64,000 bases of DNA, from contig VDFB02047230.1 of the NCBI GenBank assembly GCA_007258455.2, positions 154,429,797 through 154,493,796 of the forward strand. Direction: 5' to 3'. Both the position numbers and the translations under genes were made by a program. The notes under the pieces are model-generated. The model ran no database searches. It was not told the DNA's origin and was given only the letters and a program-made list of their open reading frames with translations. Below, one piece after another: positions 51,106 through 62,883 of the stretch. Numbering within the stretch: the first letter of the stretch is position 1; every line of letters begins with the position of its first letter. The stretch comes from Sequoia sempervirens. Its lineage: Eukaryota; Streptophyta; Pinopsida; Cupressales; Cupressaceae.

Positions 51106-51309
51106 GCATTAAATTTGATTCCTCAAAAATATAGCCTTTAAACCTGCATGCTTTTTGAAATTCCTAAAAAGACAACTCAAGGTTATTTTGTACATAGCAT
51201 TCAATGAGATAATGGTACCTTTGAAAGCCAAGATAAGTCCATAATGTCGCATGGTCATAGAAACTTGGAACCTTAGAACCAAATTCAAAAGTTTTTAATT
51301 TTTGGAAAC

Positions 51310-51790
51310 CTTCGAATCACCGACTACAAAGATGACCAACAAATACTTGCAACTCAACAAAGTGAACAAATTTGGGGAATTGGGAAGTTATGAAAATTTA
51401 GTACTCTGCGACAAGGTTATAAAACTTAGAAGACTAGTGACTAAGGTTAGGAAAAGCACAAAAATCGTGACTTTGAGAATTTTCCAAGATAAATAAACAA
51501 GGAATTGAAAATGAATGAGGTAAAAGACTTGAAAGACTAAAGGAAGGGCAGTTAAAATTGTTGACACTAGTTTAAAATTTACAGATAACAAGAAATACGT
51601 ATAATGAGCTTATTGATGAATATAATAAGAGTCAGCAAAAAGTTGTTGGACTTGAAATAGAGCTAGCATTATGGAAACAACAAGTGGAAATATTAAGGTC
51701 TCAAGGACAAGCTAGCTCAAGTCATGTTGTGACCAGGGAGTGGATAATTGCTCATGAGAATATCTTTTCATTTGTTGTAATCATTTCTTA
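51310..51790 (+). pseudogene. Coiled-coil coding fragment, partly repeated at 24.6 kb
   Basis: Plus-strand translation gives NKYLQLNKVNKFGELGSYEN, then (after frame changes) LKEGQLKLL, NTYNELIDEYNKSQQKVVGL and WKQQVEILRSQGQASSSHVV, ending near TREW. The sequence is Glu/Lys/Gln-rich with heptad-like spacing. A TAA near 51570 probably replaces CAA. Its first 160 bp recur at 24615-24775. I do not recognise the parent gene. It may be the C-terminal end of a protein of the copy A-C type read on the other strand, or an unrelated gene tail. Confidence 0.45.
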
Positions 51791-52389
51791 AGGAAATGAC
51801 CGGTATAATCTTTCAAATGAAAATGCGACATGTATACACTGTACATATTGGCCTAAAGCTTGTTTTTCTCCCTTATTTTGAGTCTATCATCTCTCCAATT
51901 GTAACATTTTACATGAATTATTAATGAAATTTGATCAATGATCTTTCATTAATTTTCTTTGTCATTATGCATTGATGTATGTTTTAATTTTGGCTCTGGT
52001 TTAATGAACTAGTTAAAAGTACCTTGATTAAAGCATGAATTCATATATATGTTTAGTGGATCTAATAAGTAGTCATGGAGTTGGAGTATTGATGTTTGAA
52101 TTTTAATGCAATTTCACTAAGATTATGGATGCCTAGAATTAAAATCACTTGATAGTTCATATTTTAATTACATTAAAAGTAAAACTTGAACATGTACTCA
52201 ACAATTCATCACTCAACTCAATGCTTAATAATGTATTAACAATATTATTAGTAGCATATACAACAATGAACATCAGCAATCGTTTAATGTGTATCTAATA
52301 GTTGAAACCACTACCAGACTTTTTCTTCAAATGATAAAATAATTAATACATATAATTAAACATCAACACATTACTGAAGTCTGAATTTG
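51791..52389. other. No gene recognised
   Basis: AT-rich, without a coding signal. It may hold 3' untranslated sequence of both converging fragments. Confidence 0.5.
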
Positions 52390-55300
52390 AGCTTTTTTAT
52401 TGATTATCACATTAAGGAATACATAGAGGCATTGGCAATGCAAAATCTTGCTCAAATACAACTCTGCAATGAGCTAAGTTGGAACTTGGAAGCTCATATT
52501 ATCAAAAATCAAATCACTACATCACCTTTTCTAGCAACTTCCACTGTTCAGGTGGTGGAATTGTCATTTGTTCTAACTGATGTTGTTTAACTTGAAGATT
52601 TGTTAATAATTCATGATTGAAATTGGAACCTATCTTGGATTCTTCAATCAATTTTGCATTCAAGGTTAGTAATGGTTTGATGGAATCCAAATAGTTCACC
52701 ACATTTGAGTTATGAGGAAACTAGGCCGAATCAATCTTCCTTGCACCCTTCATCTTTCTAAAATCATTCTTTCCAGTGAATCACTGATTTGTGTCAAAAG
52801 CCTTTGGCAAACCAAGCTCTGTGAAGTTACCTTTTCATCCACCTTCTTCATCTTGTCTATAGCCAAATGTAAATATTCCCTTATTTCACACATTCTCAAA
52901 CACTTTTTAATGATAGATGACAACGTTATTAATGTAGCAAGCCAATTAGTAATCCCTTTTTATTTCAAAACATTGTCATAGGCTTTGTAGATTGTTTGTT
53001 GAATTTGATTTGTAGATTTCTCTAATGCCAACACATTTTTGTTGTCCACTAAATATGTATTGAGCTTCTTATAATGTTGTCTGATAGCATCAATCAATTG
53101 AAACATGTCACACAAATGATCAATCCTCTACATTATTTCATCCTGAATCTTTTTGTTTCATATGCCTCATTATTTCTTTACAAAATGCAGATAACTTATT
53201 TTGACAAGACTTAATTTCATTTTTTGCTTCCATCAGCTCTGCCTCCAGTTTTTCATTTCTTTTTCTCTCCTTCTCCAATTTTTGTTCCCACAGTGCATTT
53301 CCATTTGCAATGCTTAGTCTTAATTTTTCTAAAGTGGATTTTTCCTCATCATATTTCTTGTTGCTCTCATCTAGCCTTTTCTTTAGTTCATTCACTTCAA
53401 TCTCATTTTTCTTATCTTCTTTGCTTGTTGATGTAGAGGCAGATTTTTTTATTCTTTTTTCTAATTCATTGCTCTTGTTATCTATTGATTTCCTCTTTGC
53501 TTTCTCATTTGCTAGGTCTGCCTATAAATTTTCTATTGGAGTATGTAACATTTTTTTCTCTCAATATTTCTTTAGAAATGACGTGTACACCAATTCATTA
53601 TTCTTTGACACATTAATTTTGTCAGTATTTTTGAGCCCAGAAAAATCTAATTGAATATTGTTCACCTAGAATTTAGATCGAGCCATCTAATTTGTTGGTT
53701 TGTTTTGAACTGTGGGAACAAGAATTGTGTACTCCATGATTTCTTTATTTGTTTCAAATTTGGGTAATACCATGGTTGTTGCAAGCTCTGAAGTTATAGC
53801 AGATGCACTCTCCATCAATTGCTTCTTTTCTTTTTTATTCAAGTTTAATTTATTTTTAAACTCTTCAATGTAATTAAAACCTAGGGACGCAAGAACAATG
53901 GAATGCTTGAATGGCAAAGGAATAGGAGTAATTTCAGTTGCTAATGATGTTACAGCTAGCCTGGAAATAAATCCTTTGTGGTGGATCCGCTAGTAGTGTG
54001 ACTTGGACCTGTCAAAATCCTTTGCCTCTTCTATATGCATTGATCACCTAGTGTTTCTATGGTATATTGTATTGTTGTCCTCTTGTGTGTAATTTTTTGT
54101 TGTAGCACATGTTGACCACTACTAGTAATACTACCCATACCATCACCACCAAAGGCAGTGCCAATTGCACTAAGCTCTCCACCATGGGCATGTCCTAGTT
54201 GTGATTGTATATGACCATGAGGATGAGGATTTGAAGCTCTAACAAATTGAATTGTTTCAGCTCTACTTATTGCCCTTTGTCTACTTTATCAATTCCAAGG
54301 CCATATTTATCAACTGGTTTTCTATGTCATACATCTATTACTATAGGAATTCCTTGTCCTTGGGACCCCAAACCACCACCTTCATAACCCATTTTTTCAG
54401 CTATGGTTGCTCTTGAAGTATATGCTTCTTTTGTGGCCTCACTTAAACTAGCTTTCACATGGCTTTGTTCTACTTCTTCCCTATCATCATTAGATTCATC
54501 ATCAGTTTCTTTGTCTCCAAGTTCATCGAGATGCTCTATATTCCACAATTTTCTAAACTCGTGATCTTCTTCAGTATCTCCATACTCTACAAGAGCTCTT
54601 GGATCACCTAGCTCCTTCCTCATAGACCAAAAGCAATAATTTTTAATCGTGACCAATTTTTATCTATAACTTCCTTCTCTAGAGAATTTGGTATTTTTAC
54701 TCTACTAGATGGTTTATGACTTTTTCATAAAAATTTCTGTACCTCCTAATTATCTTTCAATGCAATGCCATAATTTTTGCTAACAATTGTTCAAAAGAAA
54801 TACCATTCTCAGCAGCACTTTTCTCCATTGCTCATTGACTTCATCCTAAGAATCCTTGTTTCTCAAATTTTCAAGCAAGGGTTTACTTTGATGTTGAACT
54901 CTACTTGTAGTATTCTTATTGAGCACAATCATTGATTTAATGGTGTCACATGGATCATACTGCTAGTGATAGATAGCATCAAAATAAAAAAAATTCAAAA
55001 GATTATGTGTCACACTAAATGCTTTTCTCTCAAATGTGAACCCTCCACATGAAAAAGGTAAAGAAGGAAATAAGGTCTTCTTTTGTTGATCGACAAAGTG
55101 TAGCTCATCAGTACTTTGTGTCTGCCTTACATATTCCAATGCAAAAACCCTTTATGTCATATGTAGTGGAAGTTTGTATGGTTGGTACTCTTGATCCATA
55201 AAATTTTAGCACAGTATATTCTTCCATTAAGTACCAATCATCTAATTGTATTTCTTTTCCTAGTTGAATGTAGTTTCTACATGACATAGGCAATCTAGGA

Positions 55301-56259
55301 ATTGGAGTATTTGTAAATGCTTGATGCAATGGAACCAAAAAGCAGTCTACAAAATGAGATTAGTTCCTTCGAGAATCATTCATCCTTATCTTAGTGGTCC
55401 ATTCATATACTGGAGCCATTTTCTTTTCCTTAGCATTACTATAGGGTTGAATCTGAAGCTTGTTAGTCTTAAACATTCCTCTAAATTTGAATAGAAAAAG
55501 ATAGCACAAGTAGGTTGTGAACCTAAATGTCTTGGTGGAACCTCCTTTAATCATTAAAAAAAAATTATGTATGGATTCTACAATGTGCTCAATAAAATTA
55601 TATTTGACATGTGGAACACCATAATGGATATTATATACCATTTCAAGGAGGCTTATACCCACTTCCAAATTGATATCTAGTCTGAGGAAAAATGCTACCA
55701 TGGAAATGGTATCCTGAACGCATGGTTTAAAAATATCCAAATCATAAGGAGGCGTATGATCACCTTTCAATTTGTTTCTATCTTGAAATATTTTATTTAT
55801 AAAATATTTTTTCTCCATTTCATCCACTGCTTCATAATCACTAGCGAGCTTTTCTAGGTCAATGTGGACATTTCCAAATTATTCGGTTGCAAACCCCAAC
55901 ACTTTTCCAAGTTCTTCCACATTAATAGATAACAATTCTTCTTTGCTATCTTTATTAACAATTTATCTTTTGTTATCATCATAATTTTGGGCATAGACCA
56001 TGATAAATTCTGGGCAAGGGAAAACCTCATGTAACATCATGTGCCCTAATCCAGTTACCCACAGTGCACTAAAACTATTAACTTGCATTTGCTTTGCAGC
56101 CTTACTCTGAGATGAAAATCTAAGCTTTGAGGTATGCCTACCATAGGTTTCAGGATCATAAATATCATGGTATTCATCAGTGAAACTTGGGGTTTTAAGA
56201 AATTTTTCATAATGTATTTTTTAATCCGACATTGCTCTAGTGGTACTAGTGGTAGACAT
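52390..56259 (-). pseudogene. Copy C of the unknown long-ORF family, with G-patch-like motif and coiled coil
   Basis: ATG at 56257-56259 begins MSTTSTTRAMSD. The frame then runs to 55108 with TAA at 56221, 55963, 55879 and 55360. Motifs shared with copies A and B: YAQNYDDNKR (near 55985) and FRFTTYLCY (near 55525). After a frameshift near 55090 the text continues (HNLLNFFYFDAIYH, QWRKVLLRMV). At 54330-54400 it shows GYEGGGLGSQGQGIPIV, which fits the Gly-rich G-patch consensus of RNA-processing proteins, followed by KYGLGIDK past a TGA. The C-terminal part (53917-52517) is Lys/Glu-rich with heptads (LEKERKRNEKLEAELMEAKN), a probable coiled coil. No enzyme domain was seen. Function is unknown; the G-patch suggests nucleic-acid or helicase-partner binding, as an inference only. 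Confidence 0.65.
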
Positions 56260-56420
56260 GTTTATACAATGTGAAATTGTGAATTCCCTATTAATCCTCC
56301 TTAATTTTTCTTAATTCTTAAGTCTCTCAACCCTAAACCCAAACTTCAAAGTATGAGAAAATAATATTTTAAGAAACGTCAAATGATGAAATGTAACTGC
56401 ATGAATTCTTTCACTTACCT
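56260..56420 (-). other. Leader of copy C with a strong 5' splice donor
   Basis: Minus-strand AATCTAG then GTAAGTG, with the GT at 56418-56417, is a near-perfect plant donor. A possible acceptor (GGGTTTAG) lies a little over 100 nt downstream, before the ATG at 56259. This suggests a short leader intron, parallel to the one proposed for copy A. Confidence 0.4.
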
Positions 56421-56952
56421 AGATTTTGATTCTTGAAAAGATTAATGTTGATAGTCGTAGAACTAGGTTACTAGAATGGCTTTGTTGGAAGTGGAATTAT
56501 GGAAGCCAGAATAGGGCGGTGCACTAAAATAAGCAAACTAAAGACTGAAATATCCCTATGTGCTCACCCTCTCACTTAAAAGTAAAATCACTTAGCAGTA
56601 GAGAGTTCTTTTTTTTTTTAACATTAAAGTGAATGAAACGTCTACGTGTTACTTCTAGACTACACAACTAGTACATGGATGACAAAATTTAAAACAATCC
56701 ATTTAGTCCTGCGTTGACAAAAAATTCTAAACTGTTGATCATTGTAAATCTAATGATTATAGGGTGATTCCGAAGGTTTGAGTTTGCAAGCCTAGCTCTC
56801 TATGCACTTAATTCTTGAATGCAACTACAACCATACATCAAATGTTCATCGAACAGTTGAGTAATTTATGATATAAATAATGAACATGTGTTTTAAAGTT
56901 GTTTTAAACTTTAATGTGCTAGGATCGACATCAAGGTTGAGGGGCTAGTAAC
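56421..56952. other. No gene recognised; carries a diverged copy of a 62.9-kb repeat
   Basis: The part near 56810-56860 (GAATGCAACTACAACCATAC, then TTCATCGAACAGTTG) matches the duplicated segments at 62884 and 63338 in the same orientation. This could be the promoter region of copy C. Confidence 0.45.
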
Positions 56953-56957
56953 TTAAC

Positions 56958-58235
56958 TATTGGAAATAGGATGTCATTTAATTGCAATCCTTAACATTAT
57001 TTATTTCATGTATCTCCTAAGTCCTTGGAAAGTGTTCTCAAACACTAGGATTAGAAAGAGATTAATTTTAAATGAAATAATCATGTTAATTGATATTTGT
57101 AATTAATTCTAAATGATAGGATCATTTGAGGGCATCCAAGATGAGTTCCTAAATAATAGGAGCATATGGGGCACCCACATAGAAGGTGGCACTCACCTTG
57201 AGTTAAGTTAACTATTTGGAGTAAGAGATAACACTTCTGTAATGCATGTAAAGATCCTAGGAGTTAGGGATTGATGTTTACATGCATGAAGTTCAGTTCA
57301 GTTTAGTTTGGTTCATAATTAGTTTAGTTCAGTTTAGTTTAGTTCAATTCAATTCACTTTAGTTCAGTTCAGTTCAGTTATGGTTTAGTTATCTTCAATT
57401 AGTTTTAGTTGAATGCTAGTTGACTTCAGTTAACTTGGAATGCATGACTAATGACTTGAGTTGCATGAAAAATAATAGGTGACTTCCTTTAGTTAACAGG
57501 GGATGACCATTCTTGCATTAATGGTGGAGAGATATGTTTTAGTTAACAAAGAATGACTTGGACCCACATTGGGCGCCCAAGTTGGCTTCTTGGAGTTAAC
57601 ACTTTTGCATGCTAAGATATTTTAGAAGGCTAAGTTAAGTGGGCCCATTCTTGGGTGAAAACTTTGAGGATAAGCTTTGAAGATATCTACGAAATAAAGT
57701 TTGAGTTATGACTTCAGTTTGGGAATTCCAAATGGATGAAGAAGATGATTTGACATTGTTCTTCACGGCAGAACTCTACTTACAAGAGATAGACGTAACT
57801 TTTGTGAGATAGGGATTGAGCTTTGTAATTGTAACTCTTTGGAGTTTACAAGATTGATTATTGCCTATTTATCTCAAGCAAGTTGAAGAGAGTTATGTAT
57901 CAATTTTATTTTAGGTTGTGAAGAAAATTTGGTGAAGGCAAAAGAAGCATTCTCAAGCAAGAATTGGAGTTATTTGTAATCTACTTCAGAGATTAAATAA
58001 TACATTGATTCTTGGTGGATATTTTTCCTGAAAGGGTTTCTCCATAGTATATGTTGTGTATCTTCTAATATCCTCTCTAATTCTTCTACAACTTCTATCT
58101 TCATTCTACAAATGATAAAATTAATTAATCAGATAATCACCCACAAATAATTTGTAACAAAGAATACATATTTCGATCAGCAAGTATAATATTTTTACAA
58201 AGTATTAAGCTACATAAACACCTCAATTTTCAACA
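56958..58235 (+). repeat. 5' LTR of the copia element
   Basis: Ends TTTTCAACA, two bases before the primer site. Contains the pentamer array at 57291-57390. Confidence 0.88.
57291..57390. repeat. Pentanucleotide array (AGTTY) in the 5' LTR
   Basis: Runs of AGTTT and AGTTC with AATTC variants over about 100 bp. The matching array in the 3' LTR, 60534-60660, is about 27 bp longer. Confidence 0.85.
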
Positions 58236-58237
58236 TT

Positions 58238-58249
58238 TGGTATTAGAGC
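58238..58249 (+). promoter_or_regulatory. Primer-binding site for initiator-Met tRNA
   Basis: TGGTATTAGAGC two bases after the 5' LTR, continuing TGAGG. Confidence 0.88.
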
Positions 58250-58367
58250 TGAGGTTGCATAGAGTATTGGGATGCTTTTCTCTTAAAATATTGGAGGTTT
58301 TTTTGCTATAGTGGGAGCTTTTACTATTTTTTGTTATTGCTAATTTTTGGAAAATAACTTTGTTACA

Positions 58368-59212
58368 ATGAATTATTGTTTAGATATTGAAAGGATGAAT
58401 GGATCTAATCATGAGATGTGGAAATTAAAAATGGAGGATCTCCTTGAAGAGAGAGATCAGTAGTTAGCTATTGGTAATGAGAAAAAGTCACCTACAACAA
58501 TGTCAAATGAGGATAGGGCTAAGATTGATAGGAAGGCAAGAGGGACCATAAGATTATGTCTTGTTGATGTTGTTCTCTTGAATGTTTTAGAAGAAACTAC
58601 TTCATATAAGCTACAAAAGAGAATAGGTGATATTTATCAAACTAAAAGTCTTACTAATATTTTTTATCTGAAAAAATAGTTGTATTCTTTAAAGATGAAA
58701 GATGGTGATTCTGTTGCAAATCATTTGAATTCTTTTAATTTGATTCTAAGTCAGTTAGAATTTTTAGATGTAAAGCTAGAAGATGAAGATAAATGAATTT
58801 TGTTAATTTGTTCTTTACCAGAGTCTTGGGAAAACCTAATTGTTGCTATCAGTGGTAGTGGTTTAGATCATAAGATGGACAATATAATTCCTACTCTCCT
58901 ATTAGAGGAGTAGAGGAGGAAGTCTAAAGAGGGAATCAAAGATGCCTTGTTTGTAAAAGGTAGGCCTGAGAAAAAGGAACCTAAGGGAAACAAGGAAGGA
59001 AAGGGTAAGTCCAAAGGATAGTCTAAAACCCCTAGTAAGAGTAAGGTAATTTTTTGTAATTGTGGGAAACTAGGACATGTGAAGAAGGATTGTAAGAACA
59101 AGAAACAAAGTTATGATTCTTCTACAGAGGAATCCTTAGATGTCAATAATGATGCATTGGTTATTTTAGCTAATATTGTTTGTGATAACTCTTTTATTCA
59201 TGTTTCAGAGTG
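58368..59212 (+). pseudogene. Copia gag
   Basis: Starts MNYCLDIERMNGSNHEMW, the usual opening of plant copia gag (UBN2 family). Continues with LVDVVLLNVLEETTS, NHLNSFNLILSQLEFL and LICSLPESWENL. The nucleic-acid-binding knuckle at 59050-59095 reads FCNCGKLGHVKKDC, where the first Cys of the expected Cys-x2-Cys is Phe, so it is degenerate. In-frame stops include TAG near 58460, 58678, 58910 and 59020, and TGA near 58794. The frame otherwise stays open without a clear frameshift. It ends at a TGA near 59211. Confidence 0.85.
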
Positions 59213-59824
59213 ATCTTCATGTAGTCACGATGCCATGTGTAACTCGATACCATGGTTCAGTGGGAGTTGTTAGCAGTGACACAAATACATCATTGGTAAA
59301 ATTATCTTCATGTGATTGTGGATATGGTTTTTTCTTGGTTTAGAGTGGTTGTTATTATATCAGGGTTTACTCTTGATTCTAGATTAGAGTTTGGCATATT
59401 ACATGTTCTCTTGAGACCAAGATGTATGTTATGGTGCATGTGATCTCCTAGGAGGAGATGGTTAGATCATGGATGTCATGTTTATGTCAATATTGGAGCT
59501 TTGAAATTGATATTGTGTAGTTCTCTTATGTATTGGATACATTAATCATTTGCTTGATTACTTCATGATAGTGCTATGTTGCATTTGGAGTTTGGCATGG
59601 ATTGTTTGGTTATAGGTCCTCATGGATACTTGGAGAAATAGGTGAGGCTTGAGTTCTCTTATGGTAAGAGATATATGTTGGAATGGTTACTTGTAAGAAA
59701 AGCTATTTTCAACAATAAAGATCGAGAATCCCACACCTTGGTTTAACGTGAGTTCAACACACTTGGCGGTTTCACATATCTCCAAAGAGGTAGTTTGGAT
59801 ATAGATACTTGGGAAAGGTATTGG
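59213..59824 (+). other. Degraded copia interior, pol mostly absent
   Basis: Only scraps such as FGILHV near 59390 recall a protease start. A segment near 59585-59615 (TTGCATTTGGAGTTTGGCAT) recurs near 60073. No integrase or reverse transcriptase motif was read. Confidence 0.5.
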
Positions 59825-60050
59825 TTTTAATTGCAAGTAAGTTAAACTTGAATGTGATAGTCAGTGTGCTATGTGTTTAGCAAAAAATCCTATGTATCAT
59901 GCTTGTAGTAAGCATGTTGATATTCGATATCACTTTGTGTGAGAAATGGTTGAGAGTGGGAAGGTATTAATTGAGAAATGACACTTTAATTAATGTTACA
60001 GATTATCTTATGAAACCAGTAGATAAGTTCTCTTGGTTTTAATCATTTGC
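59825..60050 (+). pseudogene. Copia RNase H C-terminal tail
   Basis: Reads CDSQCAMCLAKNPMYHACSK, then HVDIRYHFV and EMVESGKVLIEK, the typical end of copia RNase H. Stops and a frameshift near 59940-59985. It lies just upstream of the polypurine tract, as expected for the end of pol. Confidence 0.8.
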
Positions 60051-60190
60051 TTGGAGCTTCATGATTATGCAGGTTGCATTTGAAGTTGGCATGGATTGAT
60101 TAGTTGGTGCAGGAAGGCCATTGGCCTTAAGTCCTATACATGATTTATAATATTTATTCCTTGTTTAGAATAATTGCAATGTATAATTTC

Positions 60191-60201
60191 AAGTGGGAGA
60201 A
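60191..60201 (+). other. Polypurine tract of the copia element
   Basis: AAGTGGGAGAA, then the 3' LTR TGTTGG. The A at 60201 separates GGGAGA from TG. Confidence 0.8.
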
Positions 60202-61498
60202 TGTTGGAAATAGGATGCCATTTAATTGCAATCCTAAACATTATTTATTTCATGTATCTCTTAAGTCCTCAGAAATTGTTCTCAAACACTAGGATTAGAA
60301 AGAGATTAATTTTGAATAAAATAATCATGTTAATTAACATTTGTAATTAATTATAAATGATAGGAGCATGTGAGGGTTTCCAAGATGAGTTCCTAGATAA
60401 TAGGATCACATGGGGCGTCCACATGGAAGGTGGCACTCACCTTGAGTTAAGTTAAATATTTGGAGTAAGAGCTAGCACTTTTGTAATGCATGTAAAGATC
60501 CTAAGAGTTAGGGATTGATGTTTACATGCTTGAAGTTCAGTTTAGTTTAGTTCAGATCAGTTTAGTTTAGTTTAGTTTAGTTTAGTTCATAATCAGTTTA
60601 GTTCAATTTAGTTCAATTCAATTCAATTCAATTCAGTTCAGTTCGGTTCAGTTTAGTTATAGTTCAGTTATCTTCAATTAGTTTTAGTTGAATGCTAGTT
60701 GACTTTAGTTAACTTGGAATGCATGACTAATGACTTGAGTTGCATGATAGATAATAGGTGACTTCCTTCAATTAATAAGGGATGACCATTCTTGCATGAA
60801 TGGTGGAGAGATGTTTCAGTTAACAGAGAATGACTTGGACCGACCTTGGGTGTCCAAATTGGCTTCTTGGAGTTAACACTTTTGCATACTAAGATATTTC
60901 AAAAGACTAAGTAAAGTGGACCCATTCTTGGGCACCAACTTTGAGGATAAGCTTTGAAGATATCTATGAAATAAAGGTTGAGTTATGACTTTAGTCTAGG
61001 ATGCCCAAATGGATGAAGGAGATGATTTGACATTGTTCTTCATGGTAAAACTCTAATTGCAAGAGATAGGTGTACCTTTTGTGAGATAGGGATTGAGCTT
61101 TGTAATTGTAACTCTTTGGAGTTTACAAGGTTGATTATTGCCTATTTATCTCAAGCAAATTGAAGAGAGTTATGTATCAGTTTTATTGCAGGTTGTGAAG
61201 ATGATTTGGTGAAGGAAAAAGAAGCATTCTCAAGAAAGAATTGGAGTTATTTGTAATCTACTTCAAAGATTAAATAATACATTGATTCTTGGTGGAGTTT
61301 TTTCTTGAAAGGGTTTCTCCACAATATATGTTGTGTATCTTCTAATATCCTGTCTAATTCTTCTACAACTTCTATCTTCATTCTACAAATGATAAAATGA
61401 ATTAATCATATAATCACCCACAAAGAATATATATTTAGATTAGCAAGTATAATAGTTTTACAAAGTATTAAGCTACATAAACACCTCAATTTTCAACA
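60202..61498 (+). repeat. 3' LTR of the copia element
   Basis: Starts TGTTGGAAATAGG, ends TTTTCAACA. Direct repeat of 56958-58235, with the longer pentamer array at 60534-60660. Confidence 0.88.
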
Positions 61499-61503
61499 TT
61501 AAT

Positions 61504-62883
61504 ATTGCAAAGGACTTAATAAAATGAATAATGATACTGGGAACCGGGGGAGAAGTTCAACGAAAAATTAGGAATCAATAACATTTCAGTAAACCCTAAC
61601 AAGAGTGACAACTTTTAGTGTTTATAATGTTTTTTGTCAATTTGTTGACAACTTTCTCTTTTCATTTGTATTGCTTTATGTTTTGCTTTTAAATTTGCAT
61701 GCAATTATTTCATAAATAGATAATACTTAATTTCTTAAATGAAAAAAAAGTTATTTGAATAGATTCATAGACATTGAACTCAGAAAATAACTCTTTACTG
61801 TAAATGAATAACAAAGAATAACACAACATGCAACCATTTATTTTATTACAACTGAATTACAATGTCACATTATTACATATCTTTTTAAAGATGAGTAATT
61901 GTAGAGCAGGAAAGCTCTTGTTTTGTATAAATAGCATATGTCACTTTATATAGACACAATTTATTCCAAGTTGTTGCTCATGACAATGGATTACAAATTG
62001 ATTCCAATTTCCAAGCTTTTGTTGGTGACAACACAATACAAATGTGACTAAAAATAAATTCATGATTCCAAGCTTCTACTAGTGACAACATAATACAAAT
62101 GTGGCTCTGAAAATAAACGCAAGGGATTCTCTTGGCCAACCATACTGGGGAACTGAGAGCTATGAAGATACAAAATGTACTTATCCTCTTTGAGAAACAA
62201 ACTCATGTAGAAGATGAGGGGTAGTAAAATTGCTCCCATCTTCTACCTGCAGCCTCCATGCATCAGGATAACACTTATCTCCCTCAAGGCTCCTCATCCT
62301 AGTTCAAAACTTGTCTGAGAAGTCACGTCAACCAAATCAACTTCTTTCCAATTCCACCCATTATGAACTTGAAGGAAATTGGTCTTTTACTCTATAACTA
62401 CATAACTGGAGGCATGAGAATTTAGAGTATCCCCAATAATACCACATCATCTTGTTCCTAAATCCTTGTTAACCCTAAAAAATGAAAACCCTTATGACAC
62501 AATCCACTATCAATATCCCTATTTATGGGCCACCAATGCTACTACCAACCTGATTCGCACAAACCAAAAAACTAACTTAATCATTTCGTGTAACTTAACC
62601 CTTATATGTTCAATTAAAATATTTAATTTGATTGACGTCTGGCTACATGCAAACTATACCTCAAGATGACAATTTGTCAAAATTGTCAGTGCCACTCAAA
62701 TGATATGAAATCATTACAAATCTTGTTTCATTAAAGCTATGACTTGTCCAATCAATCATTTTGGATGTTCATATGGCATTAATCATCGCCCACAGTATGA
62801 CTACCACACTTTCTTAAAAAAGATTGAGAATTTCAATTAAATTAAATGTAGTACATCGAGGCATTGAAAAGAGAGAATGAGTG
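61504..62883. other. No gene firmly recognised; local tandem units
   Basis: Three imperfect units starting CCAAG lie at 61966, 62011 and 62068 (to about 62120), each carrying TGACAA and TACAAAT. On the minus strand, 62360-62160 shows short readable stretches (NWKEVDLVDVTSQTSFELG, MRSLEGDKCYPDAWRL) that could be an exon remnant, but I cannot assign them. Inverted repeats TTGTCAATTTGTTGACAA (61636) and GACAATTTGTCAAAATTGTC (62667) are present. Confidence 0.4.

Larger units (their letters stand above)
56958..61498 (+). mobile_element. Ty1/copia LTR retrotransposon, pol largely deleted
   Basis: LTRs are 56958-58235 (1,278 bp) and 60202-61498 (1,297 bp). Flanks are TTAAC (56953-56957) and TTAAT (61499-61503), a 5-bp duplication with one transition. 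The primer site and polypurine tract are both in place. The 1.97-kb interior holds a gag and a short RNase H tail. Protease, integrase and reverse transcriptase are missing or unreadable. The left LTR start is TATTGG where the right has TGTTGG. I read about 27 differences in the first 330 aligned bases (about 8 %), so it is not recent. Confidence 0.9.
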
